From Sulfuriflexus sp032250955 (GTDB taxonomy: Bacteria; Pseudomonadota; Gammaproteobacteria; AKS1), in NCBI RefSeq assembly GCF_032250955.1, contig NZ_JAVVES010000002.1, positions 1 through 64,000 of the forward strand: 64,000 bases of DNA, given 5' to 3'. Both the position numbers and the translations under genes were made by a program. Under the pieces are notes generated by a model. That model was not told where the DNA came from. It did not search any database and worked only from the letters and a program-made list of their open reading frames with translations. Positions 27,087 to 35,742 of the stretch are shown in pieces (position 1 is the first letter of the stretch; every line of letters starts with the position of its first letter).

Positions 27087-28304
27087 CTAGTTGGCATGCC
27101 CAAACAGCTTTTTGAACAGCCCGGATTTGTCTTCTTTCCTGTCAAAATGACTTTTTGCAAGATTTTCAGCAAAGCTCTCAATATCCCTGGTCATGTCTGA
27201 TCGCTTATCGATTTCCACAACCAGCAAGCCCTGATCCTGAGCATCGGCCGCTGCCTCATAGTCATTACGCACCCTGTGAACTCTTTTCTTGTGCAGAACC
27301 TCCTTGAGACTATCGATACTGACACTGTGCATTTTCGACATGGCACGGTTATTTACTATCTCAATCGCATCTATAGCTATCCCCTTCAATGGCAGATGCT
27401 CAATCAGGAGCCTTGCGTCATGAATCGTCGGAATATCATTCTGCACGACGAGCATCACCGGTTCGGCCAGCGCCAGGATGGCATATGTCCAGGGCATAAA
27501 AACGCGTGGCATATCAACAATAACAAAATCGTAATTCTCAACGGCCACATGCATTAACTGGGTTACTGCCTGCTCGGAAATGCCGTCATAGGAGCTTAGA
27601 TCCCCAGGTGAGGCCAGAATTTCAAGGCCACTTGAATGATGGGTCATCAATGCCCGCAAGAAAATGGGATCCAGTCGGTCTGGCTCCAGCAAGGCATCCA
27701 TTACATTGCTGCGCGGCTTGAGATCAAGCAGCGTGGCTGCCGAGCCAAACTGGATATCCATATCTATCAGGGCAACGCTGGCGTCATAATTTCTCCTGAG
27801 CAAGTAAGCAACATTTACCGCCAGTGTCGTCGCGCCACTGCCGCCCTTGGCATTCATAAACGCTGTCAACCCGCCTCTTTTTCCTTGTGCGCTTCTTTGC
27901 ATTGCACGCTTATCGGCAAGTACTTTACTGACGCCAATCACCATTTCCTGGACTTGCAATGGTTGCGGATAGACGTCCTTCACGCCAGCGCGCATCAAAC
28001 GACGTGTTGTATCAACATCGCTACCCTTTGTCGTGACAAAGACGGAAATCCGATCTCCATGTTCTTTCAGAATGTTTTCAATATCAGCTATATCTTTTTC
28101 CCTATGCCCATTGACCTCAAACATAACGACGTCTGGCAGTTCTTTCAGACCCACCTCACTTAGCGAGCGGTCATCGCCAACCATGCGCAGAGAAATATTA
28201 ATCCCTTCTATGCGGCTCAATGCCGCCTCGATTTGTTTGCGTGTCTCTTCATGAATCAAAAGGGCAACGACTTTTAGTATTGTACGCATAGAATTCAAAT
28301 CCAT
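27087..28304 (-). CDS. tadZ: Tad pilus localisation ATPase TadZ/CpaE
   Basis: TadZ/CpaE (405 aa) is a MinD/ParA-like protein that places the Tad machine in the cell. The first 130 residues form an atypical receiver-like domain (DVVMFEVNGHREKDI). The ATPase domain has a deviant Walker A, FMNAKGGSGATTLAVNVAYL (about 153-172), and Walker A' ALIDMDIQFGSAATLLDL. The next motif, FVIVDMPRVFMPW, completes the ParA core. An alternative start (MRTILKVV) lies five codons downstream; neither has a strong ribosome site. It precedes tadA by 56 bases. Confidence 0.93.
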   Translation of the reverse strand: MDLNSMRTILKVVALLIHEETRKQIEAALSRIEGINISLRMVGDDRSLSEVGLKELPDVVMFEVNGHREKDIADIENILKEHGDRISVFVTTKGSDVDTTRRLMRAGVKDVYPQPLQVQEMVIGVSKVLADKRAMQRSAQGKRGGLTAFMNAKGGSGATTLAVNVAYLLRRNYDASVALIDMDIQFGSAATLLDLKPRSNVMDALLEPDRLDPIFLRALMTHHSSGLEILASPGDLSSYDGISEQAVTQLMHVAVENYDFVIVDMPRVFMPWTYAILALAEPVMLVVQNDIPTIHDARLLIEHLPLKGIAIDAIEIVNNRAMSKMHSVSIDSLKEVLHKKRVHRVRNDYEAAADAQDQGLLVVEIDKRSDMTRDIESFAENLAKSHFDRKEDKSGLFKKLFGHAN

Positions 28305-28343
28305 TCGTAAATTAGCATTGTGATATAAACCTGTATCTCTCGT

Positions 28344-28964
28344 TTACGGTGGCGCCGGTAATACAGTTCCCAGATCCTCACCCGTGCGTGTTGTTTCAAA
28401 CGGTGGCATTGTGATCGCCACATTATCAAGCCCAAGAATACCTGGCACGATAAATCGATACTGCACCCCGCTGGTACTCACTTTCACAACCGGAATTGTC
28501 TGTGCCAGACCCGAAAACCCGGCATCGGAACATGAGTAACTGATCTTCACGTTGGCACCGACCGATGTCTCTATCAAAGGCTGTTGCCGACGCATCTGTT
28601 CAACGATACTGCAGGCTGCATTATCTATCGTATATGGCTCGGCGAACTCGCAATCGCCGGCCACATTTACATCTTCAAGCGGATTGAACTCCGTGGAAGC
28701 GCTGTCACAGACAAGTGGGCCACCGGCACAGGCCACCCCTTCCGAGGTGCCGTAAATATCACACGCAGGGTCATTGACGATGGCATAGCGCGCGCCGACA
28801 CGGGTGGCCTCGACAACACGCGACCAGTTGAAAATCACGAGGGAAAATTCGATGATACCAAAGACCAGCGCCAGGAACAGTGAAATGACAATGGCCATCT
28901 CGACCATAGTCGCCCCCCTATGCTTCCTCTTCAGGGCCAGGTGGAATGTCCGATTATTCGCCAA
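28344..28964 (-). CDS. TadE-like pseudopilin (second copy, TadE/F)
   Basis: This is a TadE-family minor pseudopilin (206 aa) whose N-terminus carries the prepilin-peptidase motif HRG-ATMVE, with Gly at the cleavage site and Glu at +5, followed by a hydrophobic helix (IVISLFLALVFGIIEFSLVI). Cleavage requires residues before that Gly, so the ATG at 28907 (inside the motif) is too late. I prefer TTG at 28964, with GAGG nine bases upstream and a short overlap with the previous gene. The frame is open up to 29048. The rest is a periplasmic domain with several cysteines (DPACDIYGTSEGVACAGG; ISYSCSDAG) that may form disulfides. Confidence 0.85.
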   Translation of the reverse strand: MANNRTFHLALKRKHRGATMVEMAIVISLFLALVFGIIEFSLVIFNWSRVVEATRVGARYAIVNDPACDIYGTSEGVACAGGPLVCDSASTEFNPLEDVNVAGDCEFAEPYTIDNAACSIVEQMRRQQPLIETSVGANVKISYSCSDAGFSGLAQTIPVVKVSTSGVQYRFIVPGILGLDNVAITMPPFETTRTGEDLGTVLPAPP

Positions 28965-29442
28965 TGTAACGTTCCTCGGTTCTCGCCGTAAGTGTAATGA
29001 GGTCCAGATTGATAAACGGGATAATGGAGCCGCCAAATATCGAATCAAATTCAGACTGGGCCACGATGTTTATCACGCAGGCATTTTTCGTATTACCACT
29101 ATAGGAAAATTGTCTGGGTAACACCTCGAAGGTAGTGACTGTTATCGCATTCAGCAGTTCCGTACCCCCGGAAGCAGTCTGGCCGGTCTTAACAAGGTTT
29201 TCTGCACGATCACGAAAAGCAGCCCAGTTTGCACCCTCAGTACAGTCAGGATTCACAACCTCACCATTGGCCCGGGCCATGTAACGCGTACCCGTTACGA
29301 CTGCTTTTGTCAGCGTATTCCACTGGAACAGGGCCCTGCCCAGTTCCGTGATACCGAACACAAGCATTACGAGCAATGTAACGATAAGGGCGAATTCGAC
29401 CATCGCCGCCCCCGCACTAAATTTTGCTGGCTGTTTATTCAT
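28954..29442 (-). CDS. tadE: TadE-like pseudopilin
   Basis: This is a TadE-family pseudopilin (162 aa). The class III signal KFSAG-AAMVE (cleavage after Gly, Glu +5) leads into the hydrophobic helix FALIVTLLVMLVFGITELG. The C-terminal periplasmic part has single cysteines at PDCTEG and KNACVI. Its ATG overlaps the stop of the tadG-like gene by 8 bases and its end overlaps the next pseudopilin, so three pseudopilin-type genes are translationally linked. It needs a prepilin peptidase not encoded in this locus. Confidence 0.9.
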   Translation of the reverse strand: MNKQPAKFSAGAAMVEFALIVTLLVMLVFGITELGRALFQWNTLTKAVVTGTRYMARANGEVVNPDCTEGANWAAFRDRAENLVKTGQTASGGTELLNAITVTTFEVLPRQFSYSGNTKNACVINIVAQSEFDSIFGGSIIPFINLDLITLTARTEERYIGE

Positions 29443-31024
29443 AGAGCTGGATCACCACCCGCACATCACCGGTGTCCTCGGTCAGGCCGATAAACTCACT
29501 GTATAATTCAAATTTATCCGGGCTGGGACCGGGATCCTCGGCATGCTGCGTCATGAAAAATTCGAGGAAGCGTCCATTCAAGCTGCTAACTTCCAGATCG
29601 TTGATGTTGCCATGCAGGTTCAATAATTCACAATCCAGGGCCGCTACATGCATGACGCGTCGTTTCACATTAGTCGTAACGCCCTCGGTCTTATCCGAAG
29701 GGAAGATCGGCGGTGTAAGTGGATAAGCCACGGTGGGATATATGTTATTAGTTACCTGATAGTTATCGCAGGTTGTATCGCCGTCCGGGCAATAGAAATG
29801 GGCCGGAACTGGTTCGCCATGACACAGCGTCGGCCGGTAATCCTTGTCGTTGGGGTCACAATTGTAGGCGATGCCCAGATCATCCCGGTTATTCGCGTAT
29901 GGACCCGGCCCCGGTGCGGGTTCAAAAACCCGGTCAGCCGGGAATTCAGTGTTACTACCCGGCGTCGCAACGGGTGCCCCATTATCACCAATCAAACCAA
30001 GCTCCCACTGGTAGGTTCGATGGCGCGACCAGGTCTCGTAACCCGCCGGGCGTACCGCCAGTGCTGCATGGTATCGATTCCAGTATCCGACGCGATCCCA
30101 GATGCCACTACCAATACGAGGTGCATCGTCACCGGCAAGAATCGCGGCAAGAATGTCATTATCACGTGGATAGTTAATTACGTTTGGTGCCGGCGGGTAC
30201 TCCGCGGCCGTAAACTTGCCTTCGTACAGGTCGAAACGCGTGTTGAAACCACGCCGTGACGGCTGGGCCTTTTGCCCTGGTGCCGAGGTAATTTTCGGCG
30301 GGTCGCAACTCTCCTCTACCGCACCGGCAAGAAACTCTGCCAGGTCCGGCGCACCTTTCGAACCCGCCGGGATCAGGAAGGCAAAATTCCCTGGTACCCA
30401 TGAACTACCCTTATCACCGTGCTGACGCAGGCGCACCATTTCACCCGGTTGCATCGGCCAGGTGCTCTCGTCGGTACTATTAAAGTTAGTGACGTCATCG
30501 AAACACATGAGAAAAGGTGGCTTGATACAGACGACGGTTTGCCGCCCCGCCAGTGCGCGTGCCGCAAGACCTTGCTCAAGAGGTGTTGTCTCACCAAGAA
30601 GCTGTAAGACCGGAAGAAAGAACAACTGGATCCCCTCGCCGGGTCCTGTCAGGTCGATTGTGATATCGACAAAACGGGCATCACCATCATTCGTAGCCAG
30701 TACCTTGACAGGATCGATACTTGAATAGAAGGTGTATTGACCATCCTGCAGGTCATCATCTGCTGTAAATTGCCCCAGGAAGATACCCCTATCAACGAGT
30801 AGCTCCCTGGAGGCCTGTCGCGCACGCAAGCGAGCATCTGTGCCACTGTCCAGTTCAGCCGCGGCGGCAGTGGCCGCCGCGTCCACCGCATTTTGAACTT
30901 CAGTGCGCAATACAAACAGGCGTCCCAAATCCAGCGCCAGCGCAGCGATACCGACCAGAACCACGATAAAAATCGCCGTCATGACCAGGGTTGCCCCCTG
31001 CTGTTTTCTTGAATATCCGTTCAT
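29435..31024 (-). CDS. tadG: TadG-like Flp pilus assembly protein with long unassigned C-terminus
   Basis: The first 60 residues are the TadG/TadE-like N-terminal module: RKQQGATLVMTAIFIVVLVG (residues 6-25), then ALALDLGRLFVLRTEVQNAV, typical of TadG. Beyond that, 529 aa of extracytoplasmic sequence hold cysteine pairs (CIKPPFLMC; CDPNDKDYRPTLC; CPDGDTTC) and many Pro, Asp and Gly. I see no von Willebrand A domain, although canonical TadG proteins often have one. The large domain could be exposed at the pilus base or on the surface. It lies between the small lipoprotein and tadE. Confidence 0.8.
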   Translation of the reverse strand: MNGYSRKQQGATLVMTAIFIVVLVGIAALALDLGRLFVLRTEVQNAVDAAATAAAAELDSGTDARLRARQASRELLVDRGIFLGQFTADDDLQDGQYTFYSSIDPVKVLATNDGDARFVDITIDLTGPGEGIQLFFLPVLQLLGETTPLEQGLAARALAGRQTVVCIKPPFLMCFDDVTNFNSTDESTWPMQPGEMVRLRQHGDKGSSWVPGNFAFLIPAGSKGAPDLAEFLAGAVEESCDPPKITSAPGQKAQPSRRGFNTRFDLYEGKFTAAEYPPAPNVINYPRDNDILAAILAGDDAPRIGSGIWDRVGYWNRYHAALAVRPAGYETWSRHRTYQWELGLIGDNGAPVATPGSNTEFPADRVFEPAPGPGPYANNRDDLGIAYNCDPNDKDYRPTLCHGEPVPAHFYCPDGDTTCDNYQVTNNIYPTVAYPLTPPIFPSDKTEGVTTNVKRRVMHVAALDCELLNLHGNINDLEVSSLNGRFLEFFMTQHAEDPGPSPDKFELYSEFIGLTEDTGDVRVVIQLYE

Positions 31025-31061
31025 AGCCCACCCCTACCCGAACTAAGACATCTTTACTTCA

Positions 31062-31340
31062 TTAATTAGATGAAGAAGTCATGTCTGTTATCAACCGTTC
31101 ATTATCAACCTTGCCATCATCCTTGCGGTATTGTTCCAGGGAATTCTCGACCTTTTGCCCACCCAGTGTTGCTGGTGGCAGGTCTTCCTGCCCGGCCTTA
31201 GGATCGATCACCTGCTGAGCGATATTGGTTCGCACGGCATTACCAAAATCCTCGCTCAGGGTCGGCTGATGAACCTGACTGCAACCTGTCAGGTACACAG
31301 ACAGAATGACCGGAACCGCTGTTATATATCTAATGTCCAT
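31062..31340 (-). CDS. small Tad-locus lipoprotein
   Basis: This is a 92-aa predicted lipoprotein with a signal peptide ending in the lipobox YLTGCSQ (Cys 20). The mature part contains EDFGNAVRTNIAQQVIDPKA, which resembles the segment conserved in CpaD/RcpB-type pilus lipoproteins (FGNAVR...NIA..I.DP), but it is much shorter than CpaD. It lies 12 bases after the secretin gene, where rcpB/cpaD usually sits. A secretin-associated accessory lipoprotein is likely, but the assignment is inferred. Confidence 0.7.
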   Translation of the reverse strand: MDIRYITAVPVILSVYLTGCSQVHQPTLSEDFGNAVRTNIAQQVIDPKAGQEDLPPATLGGQKVENSLEQYRKDDGKVDNERLITDMTSSSN

Positions 31341-31352
31341 GATCTAATCCCC

Positions 31353-32786
31353 TCAGAGTTGATGACCGTGAGCACCGTCAATGCCCGCTGGTGTCTGTGA
31401 TTCAGTACTGGTATTTCCTGTCGGCACCTGACCTTCGAGACGACCGTCAAGATACTGATCCTTGCTGCTCGGCGGGATGAAGCCATCTGTCGGCAATACC
31501 AGTCGACCCGGTGGTACCGGCTTGACCAGACGAGGAGTCACCAGAACAACCAGCTCTGTTTCATGGCGCTGGAAGTCTGTACTGCGGAACAGTGCCCCGA
31601 GTACCGGAAGTGAACCCAGACCGGGGAATTTGTCGACGGCATTATTGATGTCATTTTGCAGTAATCCCGCAATAGCGAAACTTTGTCCATCCGCCATCTC
31701 TACCGTCGTGGCTGTCCGACGTGTGGTAATCCCTGGCACAGCGGTACCCGCGACTGATGTTCCGGTCGAGGTATCAATTGCCGATACCTCGGTATTCAGC
31801 TTCAGGTTGATCTTCTTGTTGCTTAATACCGTTGGTGTAAACTTCAAGCCGACACCAAATTCCTTAAACTCAACCGTAATACCCGCCGTACCGCCTGCAC
31901 CACCACTTCCTGTCTGCGCCACTGGTACCGGGAATTCTCCACCGGCGAGGAAACTTGCTTCATGTCCAGACAGTGCAACAATATTTGGCTCCGCTAAAGT
32001 ATTTGCCAGACCCTGTTCTTCCAGCGCCTGCAGCGTCAGGCCGAGCGATGAAAAGATCCCCGTCTCGGTCAGGCTGAATGTACCGAAGGAATTAGTCAGG
32101 GCCGTGCCGGTAATCAGGCTGAGAACACTCAGGTCCTTGGTGCCACCACCGGTACCCTTGATATTGGTCTGTATGCCAAGGTCCTTCAACGACGAACGCG
32201 AGACCTCGGAGATCCGTGCCTCGAGCATGACCTGCTGGCCACCCCCTACCTGCATGAGGTTGAGCACATTTTTACCCGGTGCAAAACTTCTCGTAATGGC
32301 CAGGGCGGTATCCATTGCCAGGGCATTCGAGGCCTGCCCTGCCAGCATCACCGAATCATTGGAACTACGCACCTCGATGCTATCTTGCTCAGGTAAGACC
32401 TCATGAATCTTGCGCTTGATAGCCACGATGTCATAACCAACGACGATGTCCATTAGCGCAATCAACTGCTTATTCTTGTTCCGAAAAGCCAGATTGGTCC
32501 GTCCCGGCGCCTTGCCCAGCACTAGCACCTGTTGTGATGACAGGAGCTTCACATCTGCAATATCAGGGTTACCTATAAAGACTTCCTTGAGTCGTTGCGG
32601 CGAATAAATGATCTCCGATTTGCCGACAGCAAGCTCGAGTTCGCTTGATGCAACACCCTCGCCAAGTTCGAGCCTGTATTGTTCCAGCGCGAATGCCTGA
32701 GGCGAGGCCCAGAACATGGCAAGCGCCACAAGCCAGATCCCTTTTTTAACAAGATCCGTATAGCTTCTTCTCATATGCCTAGTCAT
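31353..32786 (-). CDS. rcpA: Tad pilus outer-membrane secretin RcpA/CpaC
   Basis: This secretin (477 aa) forms the outer-membrane channel for the Flp pilus. It has a signal peptide (ending AFALEQY), the pilus-secretin N domain (about 35-110; SEIIYSPQRLKEVFIGNPDI), a BON-like domain (about 115-180) and the type II/III secretin core (about 240-430), with GEFPVPVAQTGSGGAGG, a Gly-rich segment, and VEFKEFGVGLKFTPTVL. GGGAG lies 6 bases before the ATG at 32786, so this start is used although the frame runs up to 32828. It begins 16 bases after cpaB ends. Confidence 0.93.
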   Translation of the reverse strand: MTRHMRRSYTDLVKKGIWLVALAMFWASPQAFALEQYRLELGEGVASSELELAVGKSEIIYSPQRLKEVFIGNPDIADVKLLSSQQVLVLGKAPGRTNLAFRNKNKQLIALMDIVVGYDIVAIKRKIHEVLPEQDSIEVRSSNDSVMLAGQASNALAMDTALAITRSFAPGKNVLNLMQVGGGQQVMLEARISEVSRSSLKDLGIQTNIKGTGGGTKDLSVLSLITGTALTNSFGTFSLTETGIFSSLGLTLQALEEQGLANTLAEPNIVALSGHEASFLAGGEFPVPVAQTGSGGAGGTAGITVEFKEFGVGLKFTPTVLSNKKINLKLNTEVSAIDTSTGTSVAGTAVPGITTRRTATTVEMADGQSFAIAGLLQNDINNAVDKFPGLGSLPVLGALFRSTDFQRHETELVVLVTPRLVKPVPPGRLVLPTDGFIPPSSKDQYLDGRLEGQVPTGNTSTESQTPAGIDGAHGHQL

Positions 32787-32802
32787 GTTCATCTCCCTTA
32801 CA

Positions 32803-33681
32803 TCAATTCGCTGTTTTAGCCGCACCACCCGAAGCTGCCGGGGTCTTTATATCGTCTACCTTGTACTGGGTGATACTCAGTCCGCGGATAACATTCACAT
32901 TGCTGCGCCTATTAGCTTGTTGGACAACATTGCCCGTTTTGGTTTTCCTGACTACCGGCGTAAAGGTTTTTAGCGAGGACAATGTAATCTGACTATCCGG
33001 GGCAACAGAGACATCGCCTTCATTCCTGAGCATCAGGTTGAGATCACCAACGCTCTGGGCAAGGGTTAACTTCTTGCCCTCCTCCGGCATCACCAACAAG
33101 GTCACCGCATTCACAACTTTCGGGGTATCCTCTTTTTCCGAGCTTAGCTGGTCAACGCCAAGTACCATGATGTTCTGCAACAATGTCCGGGTCACGGGGT
33201 GCTTGTCCTTCCTGCCGGCGCTACTGGTCAACATGACATCGACTCGGTCGCCGGGAAGTACGAAACCAGCCACACCGCGCACTTCGTTTACGGCTATGGT
33301 AACCGCACGTTTCTCGGCCGGGATCCTCGGGGTGAGACCACCACGGGCGCCGTGTGTGGAAAGCTTGTATTGAATAACTGCTTCGCCCTTGCGTATCTCT
33401 TTGACGGCGACCGGAGCGTCATCGCCGAGAACCGCCGCCAGCTCCCCAAAATATCCTTCAGGCAGACTTGAGGCTGGCCAGTCCACCGTTTTTAACATCA
33501 GTTTGTCCAGACGCGTGCCAACATCGATATCGTTGGCCGCCACCACTACCTGTCTGGTCTCAAGCGGTATCATCGCCGCCCCGTCATCTGTTTTTCGCGT
33601 CAATTGGGTATTAACCAGGTATACCGCTACCACACCCATAATTAACGCGACAGCTAACATTATCAGCGCCCGCATTTGCAT
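32803..33681 (-). CDS. cpaB: Flp pilus assembly protein RcpC/CpaB
   Basis: CpaB/RcpC (292 aa) is a periplasmic protein needed for Tad pilus export. It has one N-terminal membrane helix (IMLAVALIMGVVAVYLVN, about residues 7-24), then a SAF domain (about 45-115; VVVAANDIDVGTRLDKLMLK) and the CpaB core with AVTIAVNEVRGVAGFVLPGD (about 128-147). The ATG has an AGGGGGGG ribosome site. It opens the envelope section of the operon, just before the secretin gene. Confidence 0.93.
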   Translation of the reverse strand: MQMRALIMLAVALIMGVVAVYLVNTQLTRKTDDGAAMIPLETRQVVVAANDIDVGTRLDKLMLKTVDWPASSLPEGYFGELAAVLGDDAPVAVKEIRKGEAVIQYKLSTHGARGGLTPRIPAEKRAVTIAVNEVRGVAGFVLPGDRVDVMLTSSAGRKDKHPVTRTLLQNIMVLGVDQLSSEKEDTPKVVNAVTLLVMPEEGKKLTLAQSVGDLNLMLRNEGDVSVAPDSQITLSSLKTFTPVVRKTKTGNVVQQANRRSNVNVIRGLSITQYKVDDIKTPAASGGAAKTAN

Positions 33682-33716
33682 GATGTCCCCCCCTCAGTAG
33701 ATGGATTATGTTTGAT

Positions 33717-35120
33717 TCAGTTATCACTCGTTACGAAATATGCTTCCCATGCCATGGCAAGCAGTTCCTTGCTCAAGCGTGGCCCTTCTCCCTCAAACAG
33801 GGAAAAATCGATCACCTTGTTAATTAAATCTCTCGGGTGGCATGCCGCCATGGGTTTACTGGCAGGCCGATAATATTCATGGATAAGAAAGTCCACCATG
33901 TCTGCGTTGTATTCAATATTGTCGGCCAGACAATATTGCTCAAAGATGCTGTGAAACTCCTGTTCAGTCACATAATCAATATGGATCTTGTAACCGAGGC
34001 GTCGCAGGAATGCCTCGTCGGCCAGCTCCTCAGGACGAATGTTCGTCGCAAATACCGGGATCAGGTCAAACGGTATCTGGAACTTGCTGCCGGTATGGAG
34101 TCCGAGGTAATCAACTTCGTTTTCAAGTGGCACAATCCAGCGATTCAACAGGGTCTTGGGCTGCACTATCTGCCTCCCCAGGTCATCGATCAGGAAAATG
34201 CCGCCATTTGCCTTCATCTGCAACGGTGCCTCATAAAAGCCTATATCCGGCTGATACTGCAGGTCGATCATATCCAGGGTCAGTTCACTGCCGGAAATGA
34301 TTACCGGTCGATGACAGATAACCCAGCGCGCATCCACGTCTGGCACCGGGTGTCTGTGCAGGTCAGGGCTTACGACGGGATTGTCCTTCAGGTTTTCTCC
34401 CACCACCTTGTGATTCAGCGGGTCATAAACGCGGATGATCTGGCCGTCCACAATCACTGCATAGGGAATAGCGATATTACCCTGCAGCATCTTGAGCATC
34501 TGCGTGGCGAGAAATGTCTTTCCGGTACCCGGCGCACCATACATAAATAGTGTACCGCCACTGTTAAAGGCGGCACCAATCTGGGTGAGCACATTCTCAT
34601 TAACAACAATATCGGCGTAAACCTTTTGCACATCGTCACGACTGGCAATTTGTCGACGTACTGACTGCGCCATGACCTGCTTGCTGTAGTTTTCAAGTGT
34701 CACCGGCAGCGGTCCGCAATAACTGCTCTCATCCAGATAGTTGCGTGCCCGCTCGCGTCCGCGATCCGTGAGCAGCAACTGCATAATGCCGCTAACCCCC
34801 GAGCCACCTTGAGCCCCGCGTGTCTCTACCAGCGCTTCATCGCGGAGAAAATGGGTCGGTTCTTCGATTAGTGACAGGGGAAGTGCCATTTTGCTCGCGA
34901 GTTCGTCACTGCGCATGGTGCCGCCGACGAGCAGGTGTTTGAGGAGTAACTTGGTTATCAGGTCGAAGGGGATGCCGAGGGCTTGCAGGGTTTGCGGAAC
35001 AGTCGGATATTGCACCTGTGGTGCCGGTTTGCCATATAAATCAATTTTTTTATGACGGAATGATGAAAATAGCTCTGCTGTTATGCGCTGGCCTGATTCC
35101 TCCGTGAAGATATTCTTCAT
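33717..35120 (-). CDS. AAA-family ATPase of unknown role inside the Tad locus
   Basis: This cytoplasmic P-loop ATPase (467 aa) is not a standard Tad component. The N-terminal part (about 30-135) reads like a winged-helix module (LITKLLLKHLLVGGTMRSDE; FLRDEALVETRGAQGGSGVS). The AAA core starts near residue 170, with Walker A MYGAPGTGKTFLATQM (about 193-208), Walker B GGIFLIDDLGRQ (about 310) and a sensor-1-like PVFATNIRPEELADEAFLRR with an arginine pair. HPRDLINKVIDF follows in a C-terminal helical lid. It lies between flp and cpaB, 35 bases before cpaB, so it is probably in the same transcript. The start is ATG at 35120; a GTG lies one codon earlier. Its target is unknown. Confidence 0.85.
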   Translation of the reverse strand: MKNIFTEESGQRITAELFSSFRHKKIDLYGKPAPQVQYPTVPQTLQALGIPFDLITKLLLKHLLVGGTMRSDELASKMALPLSLIEEPTHFLRDEALVETRGAQGGSGVSGIMQLLLTDRGRERARNYLDESSYCGPLPVTLENYSKQVMAQSVRRQIASRDDVQKVYADIVVNENVLTQIGAAFNSGGTLFMYGAPGTGKTFLATQMLKMLQGNIAIPYAVIVDGQIIRVYDPLNHKVVGENLKDNPVVSPDLHRHPVPDVDARWVICHRPVIISGSELTLDMIDLQYQPDIGFYEAPLQMKANGGIFLIDDLGRQIVQPKTLLNRWIVPLENEVDYLGLHTGSKFQIPFDLIPVFATNIRPEELADEAFLRRLGYKIHIDYVTEQEFHSIFEQYCLADNIEYNADMVDFLIHEYYRPASKPMAACHPRDLINKVIDFSLFEGEGPRLSKELLAMAWEAYFVTSDN

Positions 35121-35340
35121 CACAATTTTTTCGCCTGTTTTTTTACTTATATCAACGGTCTACTGCCAGTCTCATGCAACTGCGCGGTAAGGTGTATGCA
35201 GCCTCCTGATTACAAACTCCGACGCGTTAACTGTCGCCGCCTATTACAATATCATTCAGAAATATCTTCTACGCCCCCCAGACATTTACTTACCTGGACG
35301 GGACATAGAAGGCCTGCTACCTAATTACCAGCTGGTGGTG

Positions 35341-35526
35341 CTACGGTGCTACTACGCCCGCAGCAGCCAGTTGATTCGATACTGCTGTGAATGCGGCGTT
35401 AATCTGCTGACCCAGAACGCCAATAATGACGATCGCAACAACAGAAATCAGCGCGACAAGAATGGCGTATTCGACCATGCTTGCACCTGACTCTTCCTTC
35501 ATAAACCGGTTAAAATGCTTTTTCAT
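35341..35526 (-). CDS. flp: Flp major pilin
   Basis: This is the structural subunit of the Tad/Flp pilus, 61 aa as a precursor. The leader MKKHFNRFMKEESG is cleaved before ASMVEYAILVALISVVAIVI, with the Flp hallmark Glu-Tyr at +5/+6 and a hydrophobic helix; the mature pilin has about 47 residues. The frame is open to 35559, but GGAGG lies 10 bases before the ATG at 35526. It is the first gene of the locus in transcription order. The 220-base gap to the ATPase gene has no clear terminator. Confidence 0.95.
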   Translation of the reverse strand: MKKHFNRFMKEESGASMVEYAILVALISVVAIVIIGVLGQQINAAFTAVSNQLAAAGVVAP

Positions 35527-35742
35527 TGCTGAAGTTCCTCCACCTTGGTTATCCCCCACAACTTCGGAATAGCTGCTTCGGGTAAGTCAATAAACTAATC
35601 CCTACTTCAAACTCAAGGTATCACAGATAATTGAAAAGCGGATATACGTATTATCACTATCCAGTATCAACAGGGCGTTTACTGGAATTTAGTAGAATAC
35701 TGTTATGGGGTGATAGCTGGCAATTAGTCCTTTCGTACACAC

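Noticed and set aside
35527..35559. Longer Flp pilin starting 11 codons upstream
   Set aside because: A GGAGG ribosome site points to the downstream ATG, and the longer leader would be atypical for Flp pilins.
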